A DNA stretch of 64,000 bases from Trichosphaerium sp. ATCC 40318 (taxonomy: Eukaryota > Discosea > Flabellinia > Trichosidae). The notes under the pieces are model-generated. The model was not told the origin of the DNA and ran no database searches. It worked only from the letters and a program-made list of their open reading frames with translations. This document shows positions 11,301 to 24,559 of this stretch, piece by piece (position 1 is the stretch's first letter; each line of letters begins with the position of its first letter). The stretch is from the NCBI GenBank assembly GCA_038496445.1, contig JALMLS010000155.1:158064-222063 (forward strand), in the 5' to 3' direction. The translations under genes and the position numbers were made by a program.

Positions 11301-14131
11301 CCTTTGGAATACCTCTTGGACCTCCACCGCCACCACGTGAGTTATTATTATTATCAAGGGCAGAAAATCGATTCTTTCTTTTGCCTTTTTGAGAAGTTGT
11401 CAGTACATTAATTACCTAAACTAGCACTTGGTGTACCTCCTAGCAGAGCAAGGTCCCTAGACTTTGCAGCAAAAATTCCAGAATTTTTATTTACTTCTCG
11501 GGAAAACAGGAAAACGTGTTGTCGGAATATATGTTTTATCGTAGCAAGGATCTATAGTTGATTGGTTAATTTTCAATGCTAAAGTATAGATAAAAGCGGA
11601 ATAAAATAATTATCCATATGTGCCAACGTACGCCTCCAAATTGCCCTCGTTGGACTGATACGCGATCCCCTTTGTTGATAGAGTTATTTCCGCTGTCAAG
11701 CGTAGTTGAACGCCAGTTCCAATTCTTTTTAACGACTTGCTTTAATTTAACGTCTTTAAGCTGTCCACCTGTATCAAGCACTTGGAAACCATCTCTATCA
11801 ACGCGAACAATGACACCGACGTTTTGTCTAAGTACAAAGAGTAAATTAAGTGATTCGACATCACATGTTCACTGCAAAATCCGTACCCAGAGAATGTGAT
11901 CATATCATGAAGTTCATACTCTCCTAGCTTAATTCTACCAGCAGATACTTCCTCAGATCTTCTCAGATCACCGACTAACGCCTTAAATGTCTTTTTCGTT
12001 ATATCAGTAAGAACTGTAGCCACCTCGCCCTCAAGTGCTACAATATGTCCTGTACTATCCTTATTAGGTCCGTCTAACACTTTAACATGGTTTCCGCGAT
12101 CAAAATGTTTAGCCAATTGAGCAATAGGCAATTCCAATGGGTCCTGGTAAAACCGTTTAGAAGTTGAGAAAGAAAGAGAAGGTAATGACAAAGGTCGTTA
12201 TTTACCGTGAGCTCCTTGTGTTGTGGCATAATAACAACAAGACCAGCAGTCTTATCAACTGACATGACCTTACCAACCAAATTCTTTAATTCACCTTCAA
12301 TAACTCTAACTTTATCGTCCTTCTGGAAGTTGTGTTTTCGTGTTGATGTATTCCTTAGTGCTTCAATATCTGCACTTATTTCGTTTACATCATCATCTAC
12401 CTTTTGGCTTTGAAATTTCTCAAGTTCTTTGAGTGTAGGTGTCACATCTTGCCACATGATACTCTTAATTGGGAACTCTTTGTAAAGAAATCCATTACTG
12501 TATAATTCATCGTTCCATTGATAAAACCGTTTGCCAGTTTCCTTTTGCGATATATATCTACCAGTGTCTCCCATACCATTATCCTGAATTCGAAAGTGTT
12601 AGCAAACAAAAAAAACACAGAAAATACAAGGTAGTTTTCAACAGCAACTAATCACATACACTAAGGTCGTTCTTGCTAAAGAATTTCGCAGCAGGCCGTC
12701 TAGCTTTTGTCTTTCGCTTGCGCTTACGGACTACGCGAGCTGTTTTAATTGCACCATCAACAATGTCTTGTTGTGCCTCTTCATACTGCTCGTCGTCCTT
12801 AAAAATCATAAGTTAGGAACAAAGCCTTGTTAAAGTTTTTTCTTGTGGCGCTGACACTTACCGCCATGTCCTCGTTGTGTTGCTTCCTAGTTGATCGATT
12901 GTAATCAATCCTTGGAATTATACGAATCATAGCTTTGGCAGTTGTATCTTGGAATTGCTCGACTTGTCCAAGATCGCCTTTGTACAAACCTCTCTTTAGC
13001 CTTACCCATTGTCCCTATTTTTTCGTTCAACACCAGAAATACAAATGTACAAATTAAATTAAAAAATCAAACAGCATACGTGTTTTAGCTTTGGTATACT
13101 CTGTGGAATCTTTAGCACTTCGGGCATTTGGTCTAGGCCAACTAGCTTAGGTTTACTCCAAGTTGGAGCCATTGTCAATCCTTCAAGTGCCTACACAAGG
13201 TGAGCAATAGAAACAAATTACTAAAAACCGTACAGCTGATACGTGACTCTCCCTGTGGGCTTCAATATAAATATATCCTTTAATGTGATCCAAGCAAAAA
13301 GCTGAAATAATAGGCAAGGTTATGCCTAATTGTTTCTTGTTCAGGTACTTTTGCATAATACCAACAACTAAAGCGCGCTCTTCACCAACCTTAATAATTA
13401 ATTGAGTATCTCCAAAAGGTCAAGAGAGTAAAAAATATGCGAACAAAGATAATAAATAAATAGCAATCAAACTTGAGTATAATTGTTTGGTTTATCTTTA
13501 CCTTCATTTTGAGATGCCATAATTTTGGATCACGTAGCGTTGGTAATAGGGACTCTTGAGCGACGTTTGGTATTTCACCCTCAGGCATATCATATTCCTC
13601 TTCTTTATCATAGATGCTATAACGATTGGCAATACGCTCTTCGTCTATCTCACCATCGAAATACGTTTCGCGGCGCACTCTGTTTCTTCTCTTATCTAAA
13701 AAATGCATTTAACGATGTAATAGCGCAGATATGACGCCAATTACCTTGCTCAGCGATTGCCTGTAGATAATTGTCATCTGCTACTTCTTTTTCATATTGG
13801 CCTAAATTAATTCGTTAACTCTGCGCACTTGCTTTTCTGACGTTCAAAATAGCGAATAAGACCGAACTTTTCGCGTTTGACCGGTTTTTTGCAAAAAAAC
13901 TGCATTTCAATCATACGCACCTGGTTTGGCCTCCTCGAAGTCATCTGCTTCCACAGCAGCGTCGTCAAAAAAATCAGCTGCTGTTTTCCTTCGCTTGGAG
14001 TCTCGTTCGTAGTCATCCTCCTCATCGTTTGAATCGAACTCTTCGTCCTCATCCTCTGGGTCTGGTACAAAGTTTCCATCATAACCATATTCGAGGTTTG
14101 CAGCATTCAACAGGCGCTGTGTATTAGACAT
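8391..14131 (-). CDS. SPT5: transcription elongation factor SPT5
   Basis: A leftward gene of many exons, about 5.7 kb. It opens MSNTQRLLNAANLEYG, followed by an acidic segment (DPEDEDEEFDSNDEEDD) as in all eukaryotic SPT5. The NGN domain starts near LPTLRDPKLWHLKMK (13500-13570). A series of KOW modules follows: QWVRLKRGLYKGDLGQVEQ, DDKVRVIEGELKNLVGKVM, NHVKVLDGPNKDSTGHIV, and QTVKI...KGRWRGYIGIVKN with ARVELHANCKTV. Then comes a long Thr-Pro-rich C-terminal region, and a last KOW-like module (GIDQTEAIVRLDGTY) ends at SEES-stop. SPT5 binds SPT4 and clamps RNA polymerase II, controlling pausing and elongation; the CTR is a Cdk9/Bur1 substrate in other organisms. The neighbouring deubiquitinase starts 179 bp away in the opposite direction. 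Confidence 0.93.
9180..9606 (-). repeat. TPG-type tandem repeats in the SPT5 C-terminal region
   Basis: Read on the minus strand, this coding stretch repeats short units such as IPSTPG, PQTPGTPG, PSTPGMH and PPRTPGTPG, more than twenty Thr-Pro pairs in about 120 residues, mostly followed by Gly. An intron near 9250-9292 interrupts it. A second Thr-Pro cluster (PATPMRPSTPMVHHTPSTPS) lies upstream in the gene at about 10920-11000. Thr-Pro is the kinase target in SPT5 CTRs, but the Gly-Met/Pro setting gives a collagen-like look unlike the human or yeast heptads. Confidence 0.8.
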
Positions 14132-14310
14132 TGCGAAGGCTGTAGTGGTCCAGATATACTGCTATCAACACACGTTGACCTTGACTAGTTAATTTCTCAA
14201 CCGCCGAAAAAAAAACGGTTTGTGAAACACTGCACTTTTCGCTCTTTGTTTTACTAAAAAGCCAAGACAAGGAACTGTAATAATACACTGAAAACGGTTC
14301 TGGTCGCACA
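14132..14310. promoter_or_regulatory. divergent spacer between SPT5 and the deubiquitinase
   Basis: 179 bp separate the two opposed start codons. The spacer contains an A run and a T-rich part but no motif I can name. It probably holds two back-to-back promoters. Confidence 0.35.
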
Positions 14311-17300
14311 ATGGGTAACAACGCTTCTCTTTAACGTGCTTACACTATTGTAGCTGACGAGACGGAACCAAAGTACAAGTTTAAGTATCTGTCGTTCCTT
14401 TCAGATGTTAAAGAAGGTATTGACGCCTTCTATTTGCGCATCTGTCAAACCAGGACCAAAATTAGCTATTAACCGAATCTAGGTGCCTCAACTTTATCAC
14501 TTTCTCTTAGTGAAATTGAGGGGGATATTCAAAGCTTAATAAATGATCCCAACAGCCTAAGCGCTGACCAAAAAGAAGCGTTGCTTGAGCAAGTTCTCCC
14601 TGACGCAACTAATGCACTGTTGAATAAATGGTTCTCAAATTTAATAACTGTTTTTGCTAAAACTCACATAGGTACCGCAAAGACAGCAGGAAGCTATACG
14701 TGCGTGTTAATACGTTTATTCAAAACGTTTTGCGCCTCTTGGCAAAGGTTTGCATCCCACCACAAAGTAATGAAGCGCATATAAGCACGTTGGTACGTGT
14801 ATATTGCTTGTTGTAAATAAATAGCTACACTCAATCAAAAGGTTAACGCTCCATTTTCAGGTGTCGATTTTACGCCAAGGACGCTTTTACAATACAGACT
14901 ACATCAAAGAGGATGAGCTTGAAGAAGAGCAGCACGACAATTCGCTAAAACACGGAGATTACGCTGAAATGAAGGTGAGCATTTATTAAAACACAACTTG
15001 TGTTTTTTGGGAGTTGACACGTTTCCTTAATTATGTTTTAGGAGGTCAGAGGTAATTACGCTTATACACCGCGAAACACAGTATCTGTGTTTTATGTTTC
15101 GAATCTGAATGAGTTTGGGAAAGCTGGAGGCTTCGACGCTATTGTGGAGCGCGTCAAGAAAGCCAGCGCTTCGCCAGATTTAGAAATGATAAAGTTATTG
15201 TTAAAATTATTTTACGAGGTACTCCACAAAAACATTAACGTCTGTTGATCACATTATTTAGCTGCGTGAATGGCTTGTTTATTCGTTTAAGAAAACATTT
15301 TTCCCTCGTACGTATTTGTTAATGACTTTCCTAAACATTAGCGACGCTCTATATTGTAATATTACCTCAAGTTTGCTCCTGTTGTTTCTTTGAACAGTTT
15401 TACTTATTAATTTTCCTAGAGATCACTGAAGCTGTTTTTTCAGCTCTTAGAGAGCTTAGTGGAGACGCTTTGAAGCAAATTAAAAAAGCTGACATTCAAC
15501 AAATTGTGTCTTCAGTTGAAGACCTACTAAAGTACGTGACATTAAAACAAAAATTATATTGACAGTAGCTGAAGGGATGTGTCTAATGAGAAGGCTTTCG
15601 AAATGTCTGAGAAGTTTTGTTTGGACTTTGCTTTGAAATGTTTCAATTCCTCTCTATTGGAGAAGAGAATGCAGGGATTAGTATATTTTGAAGAAGCCAT
15701 AACAATGACAAAATCAAAGTAAGTACTTCGTACTGACTGGACTTTATTTTTTATTCATATTTTTTTTAGGGAGAGTTTCAAGGATTATAATGGCATATCA
15801 ATGGGTGAGTTTATTAAGACGTCAAAGTGGATGGATATGAAGTAAGGATTTTTTTGTTTGTATGAATTTCTCATCGTGTCAGGTTCTTGTTGAGTTGGTT
15901 CAAGGAGCAAAAAATTGTTGCGACTCTATTTGGAGAAGGAACTCATGAGTCTCTTATCGAGAAGTCAGGCGATTTGCTTGCTTTTCTAGCTTCTAATCAT
16001 GGTATTTCGGTGGAACACCTTGACATGATTTGGAAAATGACCAGTGTAAGATTATTATCACCGACCATTTGGTGTCTAACACCTTTTTGTAGGACCAATA
16101 CATGGCTAAAGCTGCGTATACCGCCCTTGATAAAATCAGCGAACTTGGGGATAAGACGATGAGTGGGTTTGTTTATGATAAGATTTTGGAGACAAAAGTG
16201 TCTGACTACAAGAAAGAATACCTTGACATTCTTAATTTTTTGTCAAAAAACCCTGTCACTGATGTTGAGGTGCGTCTCTTGTAATAACAAAAATGCAGTA
16301 CTTAGTTGTTACTGGTAGGGCCTTTTATCTTACATGTGGACAATATTAATTGAGCAAGATGACCTTGTATCTCTCCCTTTGAGAAGTTTATGCATAACAC
16401 ATTATGTCAGTATTTTGAAGCAACGTCTACAACCAAAGGTACAAACCTCACTTTGTTCTTCGTTTAAACAAACGTACTAGGCGGCATTGGACTATGTCTT
16501 GCAATGCGTTGACGCACTTGCAAAAGGAATAAAGCCTCTGGATTGTATTAAACTGATACGCGAGGCAGCAAATATTTTTTATCCTAAGGTCTTAAAGCGT
16601 AAATCTGCACCACATGAATCACAAACAGGTACTTCTTCATTCCATTTTATCAATTGTGTCTGACAACTCGTTAGGCATGTTGACTCATTTACATGATTCA
16701 AAGAAATTTTTTGATGTTTTAACTGGCGACTTGTTGTCATATAAAGCAAAGGCCAAACAAAGGTATGTTGAATGGTTTCTTTTAGGTTGGTTGTTGTAAT
16801 TTATTTATAGGATTGATGAAGTTGGTGGTGTGAAGGCCGTTACCTCAGATGATATTTTATTTGGTGCTCATTCGCACAAAGAGAATATTACTCAACGACT
16901 TGACTTCATTTCCTACTTGCTAGAGAACTCCGGAGAAAATTGTGTCCTCACAAAGCCACAAGTGAGTGCCTCTGGATCTAGTATTTTGTAAAAATATGCT
17001 TACAGCCTCTTAGATTCGTCTTGTATGGCAGAGTTTAACCCAGCAGCCACTTACACCTGACGAAATTGATCTATGTTTCAATTGGTTTAGATCTCTTGCA
17101 CAACCAGTCATAGATGGCACTGATGGTGCGTTGATTGCCGAAACATAGTTGTACTCACTCAACGCCTAGAGTTACTTTCGGATGATAATGTGCTGGATAT
17201 TTATGAGAATTTGTTTCTCACCTTACAACCAACGAAATTTACTAAAAATGGCTTCGCCACCTTTATGTACGCCTCTTGTGATTCAACTCTATTTTAGACT

Positions 17301-20300
17301 TACTTTGTGGTAGAAACTACTTTACAGTATCCAACAAATTCAAGAAGAATATCGAGTTAGGAGGGAAGGGATTTATGGTTGTTCATCTCGAAGAGCTTAA
17401 AGGTCTCAGTAATTTGTGGGCAATTACACTTCAAAACCCTTCTCCTGATGTGTTTAAAATGGCCGCTGCTTTTCTGATAAAGTTGCATACAAGAGTGCGT
17501 AAGAGTTGTGATTTGTATTTCTAATATGTTATGTTAGTTATCCAGGCGTTTATATTTAAAGCGTGACATATTATTCAAGGGTTTTGTAGATCAGTGCATG
17601 GTTCATTTGACCAGTGCTGCGGCTACTATCAACCAAAATAGTTCAACTGATAACAAGGTCAATGGTGGCGAAGGAGGTGACTGTAACGACAAGCCAGATA
17701 CCAACGCAGGTTCTGTTGCTATCGTCAATCAGTCTATTATTCTTCTACGCGTGCGTATTTATAGAATCACTTCGTTTTGTTCACATTATTTGCGTTATGA
17801 TGAAAAACTCGACACTGAGATATTTTTTGTTGTTTACAATCAAAGTTATCTAAGACGATAATACTCGTCCTTGTAATGAACAATGTTATTTTTCCTTAAT
17901 TATTGCTGATATTTAGCACATTCTAACATAAATACTAGCAATTTTTGGAAGAAGCAAAGCACGTGCCTGATCCAGCAAAGCTCAGTAAGAACGTACGACA
18001 TATTTATACTATTAGCGTAGCTTACTTTCATTAGTCAGGCAAACCAGTACCTACAGCTAAAGATAAAGAATCCATTGAACTCTTGAAGGGTTTTGTACCA
18101 GATACTTCACCTCTTGTATTACTATTAGCACTCAGAAAGGCGAAAGGCGTTGTTGTACGTTTAGTTGCTTGCTTGCTATTATTGTTTACTAATTATTGCT
18201 GTAGCCAAGAGCAGCTGGGTACTTGTTTGACGAAACACAACGACCGAAGATAGACAAAGAAGCAGCCAAGTTTGAAGATATTAACAAGCCTGTCAAAGTG
18301 GCCAACACAGATATTGTGAGTATATTAAGTGCTGGTGATTACTTCAACAGCTTGTTTGGTCTACTATCTATAGATAATGTCAACAAGAAAGTTGTGTGGG
18401 ATGTTGTTAACAAACTTCCACGTGATCCGAAATTGTTATCAATAATTGAGAACATGGAATCTCCTACTTGGTCTGAAATTCTTAAGACGTCAAGTGTTTA
18501 CAGGCTTCTGTATTCCCTACAAATTCTGGAGTCATGCTTGCTTCAAAACGAGGGTGATACCGAGGTATTTCGTTTCAAATTCTGTGAATGTTAACACGTG
18601 TTTTAGGAAGTTCAGATACGGAAAAAAGAACTATGTGTACAGTTCGTAAAAACTCATGGCTTTGGATATATGCTAAAGGCGTTCACACGTACGTTTTGTA
18701 ACTTGTTTGTTGACTGTTCTATTTTTTTCAAGTTGATGGTTTGAATTTAGATGATGAGTTTATTAAAATGTATCTATCTGGTGGCGATGGTAACACTAAG
18801 GGCGCTGTTCCAAAAAAACGTGTTGTTGGTACCATGTTGCGCATACTACACTACTTTATGGAAGGTAACTAATTATACACCTAAACAGTTTTATTCTTAC
18901 TTTTTTACCTTATTAGATAAGTTGGTGTCTTTATCTTCACTGGCAACGCCTACAGCTAGCAAGGCGCAGCCTAAATTGAAGCTAAGCTCGAGCTCTGGGA
19001 ATATACTATGGTCATCCATAGACTTTGTTCTTCTTTTGAAGATTTTACTTAATTTAATTTGGACTACAGTTGAGAGCGCGTAAGACCTTGCCATTTTGGC
19101 TGATTTATTTTTTTGACTTTTATGTTAGCAAACATATTAAGGACAACATCATAATTGTGGAGTATGCAATGTATTTGGTTGTATCTTCTATTGTGTCTCA
19201 ACCAGAATCACTCTTGATAGAGTTTTATTCTTTAGCTATTAAAACGGTATGTTCGTGAACTTCGGCACTTTTTGACTAAGGGTTTTTTACAGGCTGATAA
19301 AACAATAAATTTGAAGGAATTTATGCTTTTATTGTTGACTGGGTGCAAAGATCGTAAAATATCTTATGTTGCTAATAATGGGTTGTATGAGATGTGCAAG
19401 AGTCTTAATCCTAAGTTTAACCAACTAGGTAGTCATACCTTCTATTCCCTGACACCCATACACTAATATTTCCCTTAGAGCCACCTCGAATCCATTTTTT
19501 GAAAATCATGATCGATAACTTCCCATTCAGTACTAAAGGCGACGAGGATTTGGAACACTACCTTGAGTTACTGTGTAAACTACTATCAGTAAGGGCCTTT
19601 ATTGAGTACTTTGATCTAACTCGTATTGTAGGACGTACTGGGAGACATAGCTATTTCAAAGGAAGACAAAGCAAAACTTGTAACAAATGAGTTTGTTACA
19701 AAGTTGGTAGAAAAAATCATAAGATGTGAAGGTGATGTCTCTGCTTGCCAAGGGCAAAACGTATTTATTGGTGCAATGTCTGTTTTGACTATAATCATAA
19801 AACATCAGAAGGAGCGTAAAGATCACTTGGGTAACAGTGGGTATGTTATTGTTTGCAGCTATTTTTGTTGATTTTGCTTTAGAGATTGCAAGTATGATTT
19901 GGTTGATGAGCTGTTATACGAGTGCCTGTTTTTTAGAGAGAAGACTAGGTTCGGTATGAAAGGCACTGGAACCAAGTGCAAGACACATCGCGCAAGATGG
20001 ACGGCGTTTAATCTTTTGGCTGAATTAGCAAGAGATTCTAAAGAAAATTACTTTAGAGTAATAAAAGCTATGGAAGGATTTGTTATGTCTGGTATGTAAT
20101 TAAACAAATGTCACTAGCCTTGTCATTATATTAATTGAACTCACAATTATTTTCTAGTTAAAAAGCCAATGGGTAAAGAATGGGAGTTGCTAAAGGTAGA
20201 TTTTGATAAGAGTGTAACCGGATACGTTGGTATGTTTTTTTTCAATTATTTTTAATTATGTTGAAGTCTTTTGCTGACATTTGCTGCTTGTAGGTATCCA

Positions 20301-23300
20301 AAACCTTGGCTGCATTTGCTATATGAATTCGCTATTACAACAGTTCTATATGATACCCGAACTAAGGCTAGGAATAATGAATGCTCCAAAGAATGAGAAC
20401 GTCGACAAACAGTACGGATTTATTTTTCAGTATTTTTTTGATGTTTGTCTTCACTTCTGATGTAATGTTAAAGTGACAATACGCTGTTGTTCGAATTGCA
20501 GGAAATGTTTAGCTTCTTACAAGAGAGTACAAGAATGTTCTATGATCCAACAAAAGTGTGTTCCAATTATATAGTCGATGTGCGTTTGTCTTACTAGCTT
20601 CGTCTTATTAATGGCATTTTTAGGGTCGTGCTGTTGAAGTTGGACGACAACACGATGCTGACGAGTTCTTCAACTTATTCACCGATAGGTTGGAAAGGAT
20701 ATTTAAGGGCTCTGAGCAGGTACATTATACTCGCTCGTAAGTATTTCTAAGCTCTTTTTCAGGAGCATTTATTGAATAAAATGTTCGGCGGTACACAACT
20801 ACAAGAATTGATATACACAGTTGGAGGGCAAGAACGTCGGTCTACTCAAGTGTCTCCTTTCATGACACTTTCTTTGGATATACAAAAAAATGATACAACG
20901 CTTCACCAAGCAATGCAAAACTATTTTGCAGGCGAGACTGTAAGTGTTTTGTTAACTTGGCTTACAGCCTAACTAACTTGGCTTTTACCTAGATCAAAGA
21001 TTATAAAACTGATGAAGGTTTGCTTACAGAGGTGTTGAGAAGACCTTCTATTAAGAACCTACCTAATACTCTCATTATTCACTTGAAACGGTTTAAATGG
21101 GAATGGCACAGTACGTTATTGTTACAATCTAGAAAATGTATACGCGACTTATTTCTTTTTCAAAAAGGTGGAGCTGGGAAGAAAGAGAAAATATACGATT
21201 ATCTTTCATTTCCTTTTGAACTGAATGTACACTCATATACTGTGGATGCTGTTCATACAAAGGAGGTAATCTATGCGGACTCTCATCATATTTTGTGCGT
21301 TGCTGTTATTTACTGGATTTTTTACAGGGTTCATCATTGATCAATACTGTTGATCCTTCTCAATGTCAATATGATCTCACTGGCGTTGTTGTTCATTCAG
21401 GAACAGCTGAAGGAGGTCACTACTACTCATTCATCAAAGAACGTACTGAAGTTGCCGAAAAAGCCAAGTGGTTTAAATTTGATGATTCTCGAGTAACTCC
21501 TTTCGACATAACTGTATGGAATATGTGTTCGTCGTTTTTTGCTAAATATACTGTCCTAGAACCTTGGAGATGAGTGTTTTGGTGGCGAAGAGGCCCTGGT
21601 CAGAGGAGTAACTTCTCATAAGAAGAAAAACGTGTACATGTTATTCTATGAGCGTAGAGACACAAACAAGCGATCCATCAAACCTCTCTTGGACCAATTA
21701 CACGCCTCTGTACCTGCGTAAGAATCACGATATGTTCTTTTTTTTTAATGGTGTTAACTCTCGTTCATAGTGATTTACTTGAGCGCATTCGTAAGAGTAA
21801 TGCAGATTTACTCCAAGGGCAACTGCTTAATGAACCAATTTACTTTGATTTCTTGGTTGACTTGTTTGCTGGCTCTATGCAGCACGAACCTTTACTCTCA
21901 ATGTGTAAAGTGCTTGTCAAGAGTAAGTAATATATTATTTAACGTAAGATAATATGAGGTTGTTAACAGAGAACTAGAATGTTCAGAAGATGATGAACGC
22001 TTCACAATGATTAAGATGGCAACAAAATTCTTCAGTGATGTTGGTATGGTGTTTTTTTGTAGTTCCTGTTGCTGTTGTCCTTATTAATAATCTTTTCAGT
22101 TATATGTGGTAAAAATGATATTTCTATATTACAATACATTGAGTTCCTGCATGGTCTATACGCACAACACGTTCCAGTAAGTTATTTCATTGTAATTTTT
22201 TTTTGGTTCTTTTCTGAAAAATATTTTAGGCTTGTAAATGGTTTCTGTACAAGATTAGTACAACACATGACCACTGGTACATCCCACTCATTTATTCTAT
22301 GCGCTCAGTATTGTATTTACTAACGAGACTGTCTCAGGGTTAAATATCTCCTAGTGGAGTGTCCAAAAACTGCTATAAGAGATCATTTTGCATCTTTGTT
22401 GATTCAAATGTTGACAACACTGTCACCTGAAGAAGCAAATATTTTCCCACCTCCTGCTGACGAATGTGTATTTTTGGCTAAAATGGCGGACAGGAAAAAC
22501 CTCCTGAATGGTACACACGACGGCTAGCCAGTGTATTATACCCTTATATTGTTTTAGGCGAATCACCATTTTATTTCAGTGAGGTTGAAATGGAAGAGAT
22601 GAAAGCGAAAGGACCAGAGCTTTTACAAGCTATAGAAAAAGAAAGGCATAAAAAGATGGCTCAACGTATAACCCAACAGGCTCTTAACTTTGATGAGCTT
22701 CAGCATCAATGTGTTTCGGTTATTTTTATGCGTTATATGCTTGATATTGTACGGTCTCTTGTGTTCATGCTGTTGAAGCGTACTCACTTTTTTTGTTTTT
22801 TTTTATAGATGGAGTACACAAGGAAACATTGGAAGCAGTTCCATTCTTACTTCAGAGTTATTAAGGAATTTTCATCAATTGGACATGTTCAGGTTTGTTT
22901 AAATGTTTTGGCCTATCACAACTCATAATTTGGATGTAGCGTGCATATATGCTTTCTCAGAGGATTATAGAACTTCTTATCGACTACTATATGGGTCGAT
23001 ACTCTCCATACCATGAGGTAAAGAACCACAAAACACTTATGTTTATACTTATTCTGTTAAGAACAATAAGTTGTCTACACGTTGTGGCATTCGCGACGAA
23101 AATACACAACCAGACCTTACATATTTGTTTGATACAATAGGCATTGTGATACGTGGTTGTCATACTGGGTATGTTTTGTATAACTTCAATAGTGGATATC
23201 TCATTCTGTTCACTTAGTGCTACCGTGGATATGTTACTTCAAGGTGGTAAGATTCAGCGTGGTTCTATGATGCTTGAATCAAAACCAAACGATGCATATG

Positions 23301-24303
23301 AAGAGGTATTGGCGCCTTTGGAACCAATGGAACGTTACTTGCTAAAAGAGAAGGTGAGATGCAGAGATCAACAACAAAATTATTTCTATATGTTTGTGCC
23401 GTGTTACTTACTCCTTTGATAGCATATGTTCACCTCACTTACAAAGCAAGGGTTTAATGTGAATGTTAACATAAGAATCATTACACATTTGAGTTGGGAA
23501 GACCAAGACTAGTAAGTGTTTGTTAATAATTATAAATCATTGATCAGTTTTCTTACTTGATTCTTCAGCACATACTGGATTTTAGGAATTCTCATGACCA
23601 ATTTTTATAAGTACAGAGATAAAGCTATTATGCAAAATCAGTTTCATTGCATTAGTGGATTATTGAAGGTAACAAGAAAAGGCATCTTCAAAACAGTTAA
23701 AATTCTAACTTTTTTTGTTTGTTGTAGATTGATGACTCACTTTCTTGTTGGCGAACATACTTGGTTCTTAATTGGACTGATGGAATGTTAGCTTTTGTAT
23801 CTAAGGATTACTCAAATTCCGTACGTTAGCTTCAAACTTACTTGGCTTTTACAATTTTTCAAGAAATTCTTTCAAAAAAGTACTAACTTTCTTTTTTCTA
23901 GTATCGAGCTAGTGCTCTTGAAGTGCCTGAACTTGTCCTCACAGTCCTATTCTCTGAGATCTCTAAAAATCCGCGTGTTGCTGCTTATTTATACGACGAG
24001 AAGTCACACTACAGGGACAACTTTATGTCTATTTTAAGGGTACGATAACTTTGCAGGAATCTTATGTCTTTTTTCTTGTCCGATTGTTTATTAACAATGT
24101 TGTCTTAGTTACTTGTTAAGACAGCCGTTCGAGTTGCTAGTGGTACCACAGATAGTGAGTTTGTTGTAAGATCTACAGCATTGTTATCTGGCTGGGAAAG
24201 CTTCTGGAAAGGTGACATGGTTGTTGAGAAAAAATGGGATGGTCATTTCGATTTGAATGCTTTTAAATATAAAGAAGGTATCACGTTGGGGAACAAGAGA
24301 TGA
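14311..24303 (+). CDS. giant USP9X/USP34-type ubiquitin C-terminal hydrolase
   Basis: About 10 kb and dozens of short introns. The start is ATGG, then a 39-bp intron, giving MADETEPKYKFKYLSFLSD; this is the only entry that fits the phase of exon 3. A long helical-repeat N-terminal half follows, as in USP9X (NEFGKAGGFDAIVERVKKA; SWDLL-like repeats). The catalytic domain begins at about 20290: Cys box GIQNLGCICYMNSLLQQ, QHDADEFFNLFTDRLE, LPNTLIIHLKRFKWEW, His box EGGHYYSFIKER and acidic box FKFDDSRVTPFD. A C-terminal helical region reaches the stop after ITLGNKR. The catalytic Cys, His and Asp are present, so activity is likely. Both CxxC pairs of the usual zinc ribbon are gone (IYTVGGQERRS and IKDYKTDEG stand there). 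It removes ubiquitin from proteins; targets are unknown. Confidence 0.9.
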
Positions 24304-24559
24304 TAAAGAGACGAAAACGAAAGACCAAAAATTAGTCGCTGAAACGCTTGACACTTTTTTTTTACACTATTTTTGGCCTTAACGTTGCACACGGCTCGTT
24401 GTACCTCAATAAAAACTTGTTACACTACTCGATCGTGTTAAGTCACCTAAATAATGACGTTGCTTGGCTAAGCCGCGGATAACCACTTACTTTGAACCTG
24501 TTGACCCTGGTGTTCCTGCTAAAACTGTTTTTGTAGCAACAAGTTTGCAAGCGGTTAAA

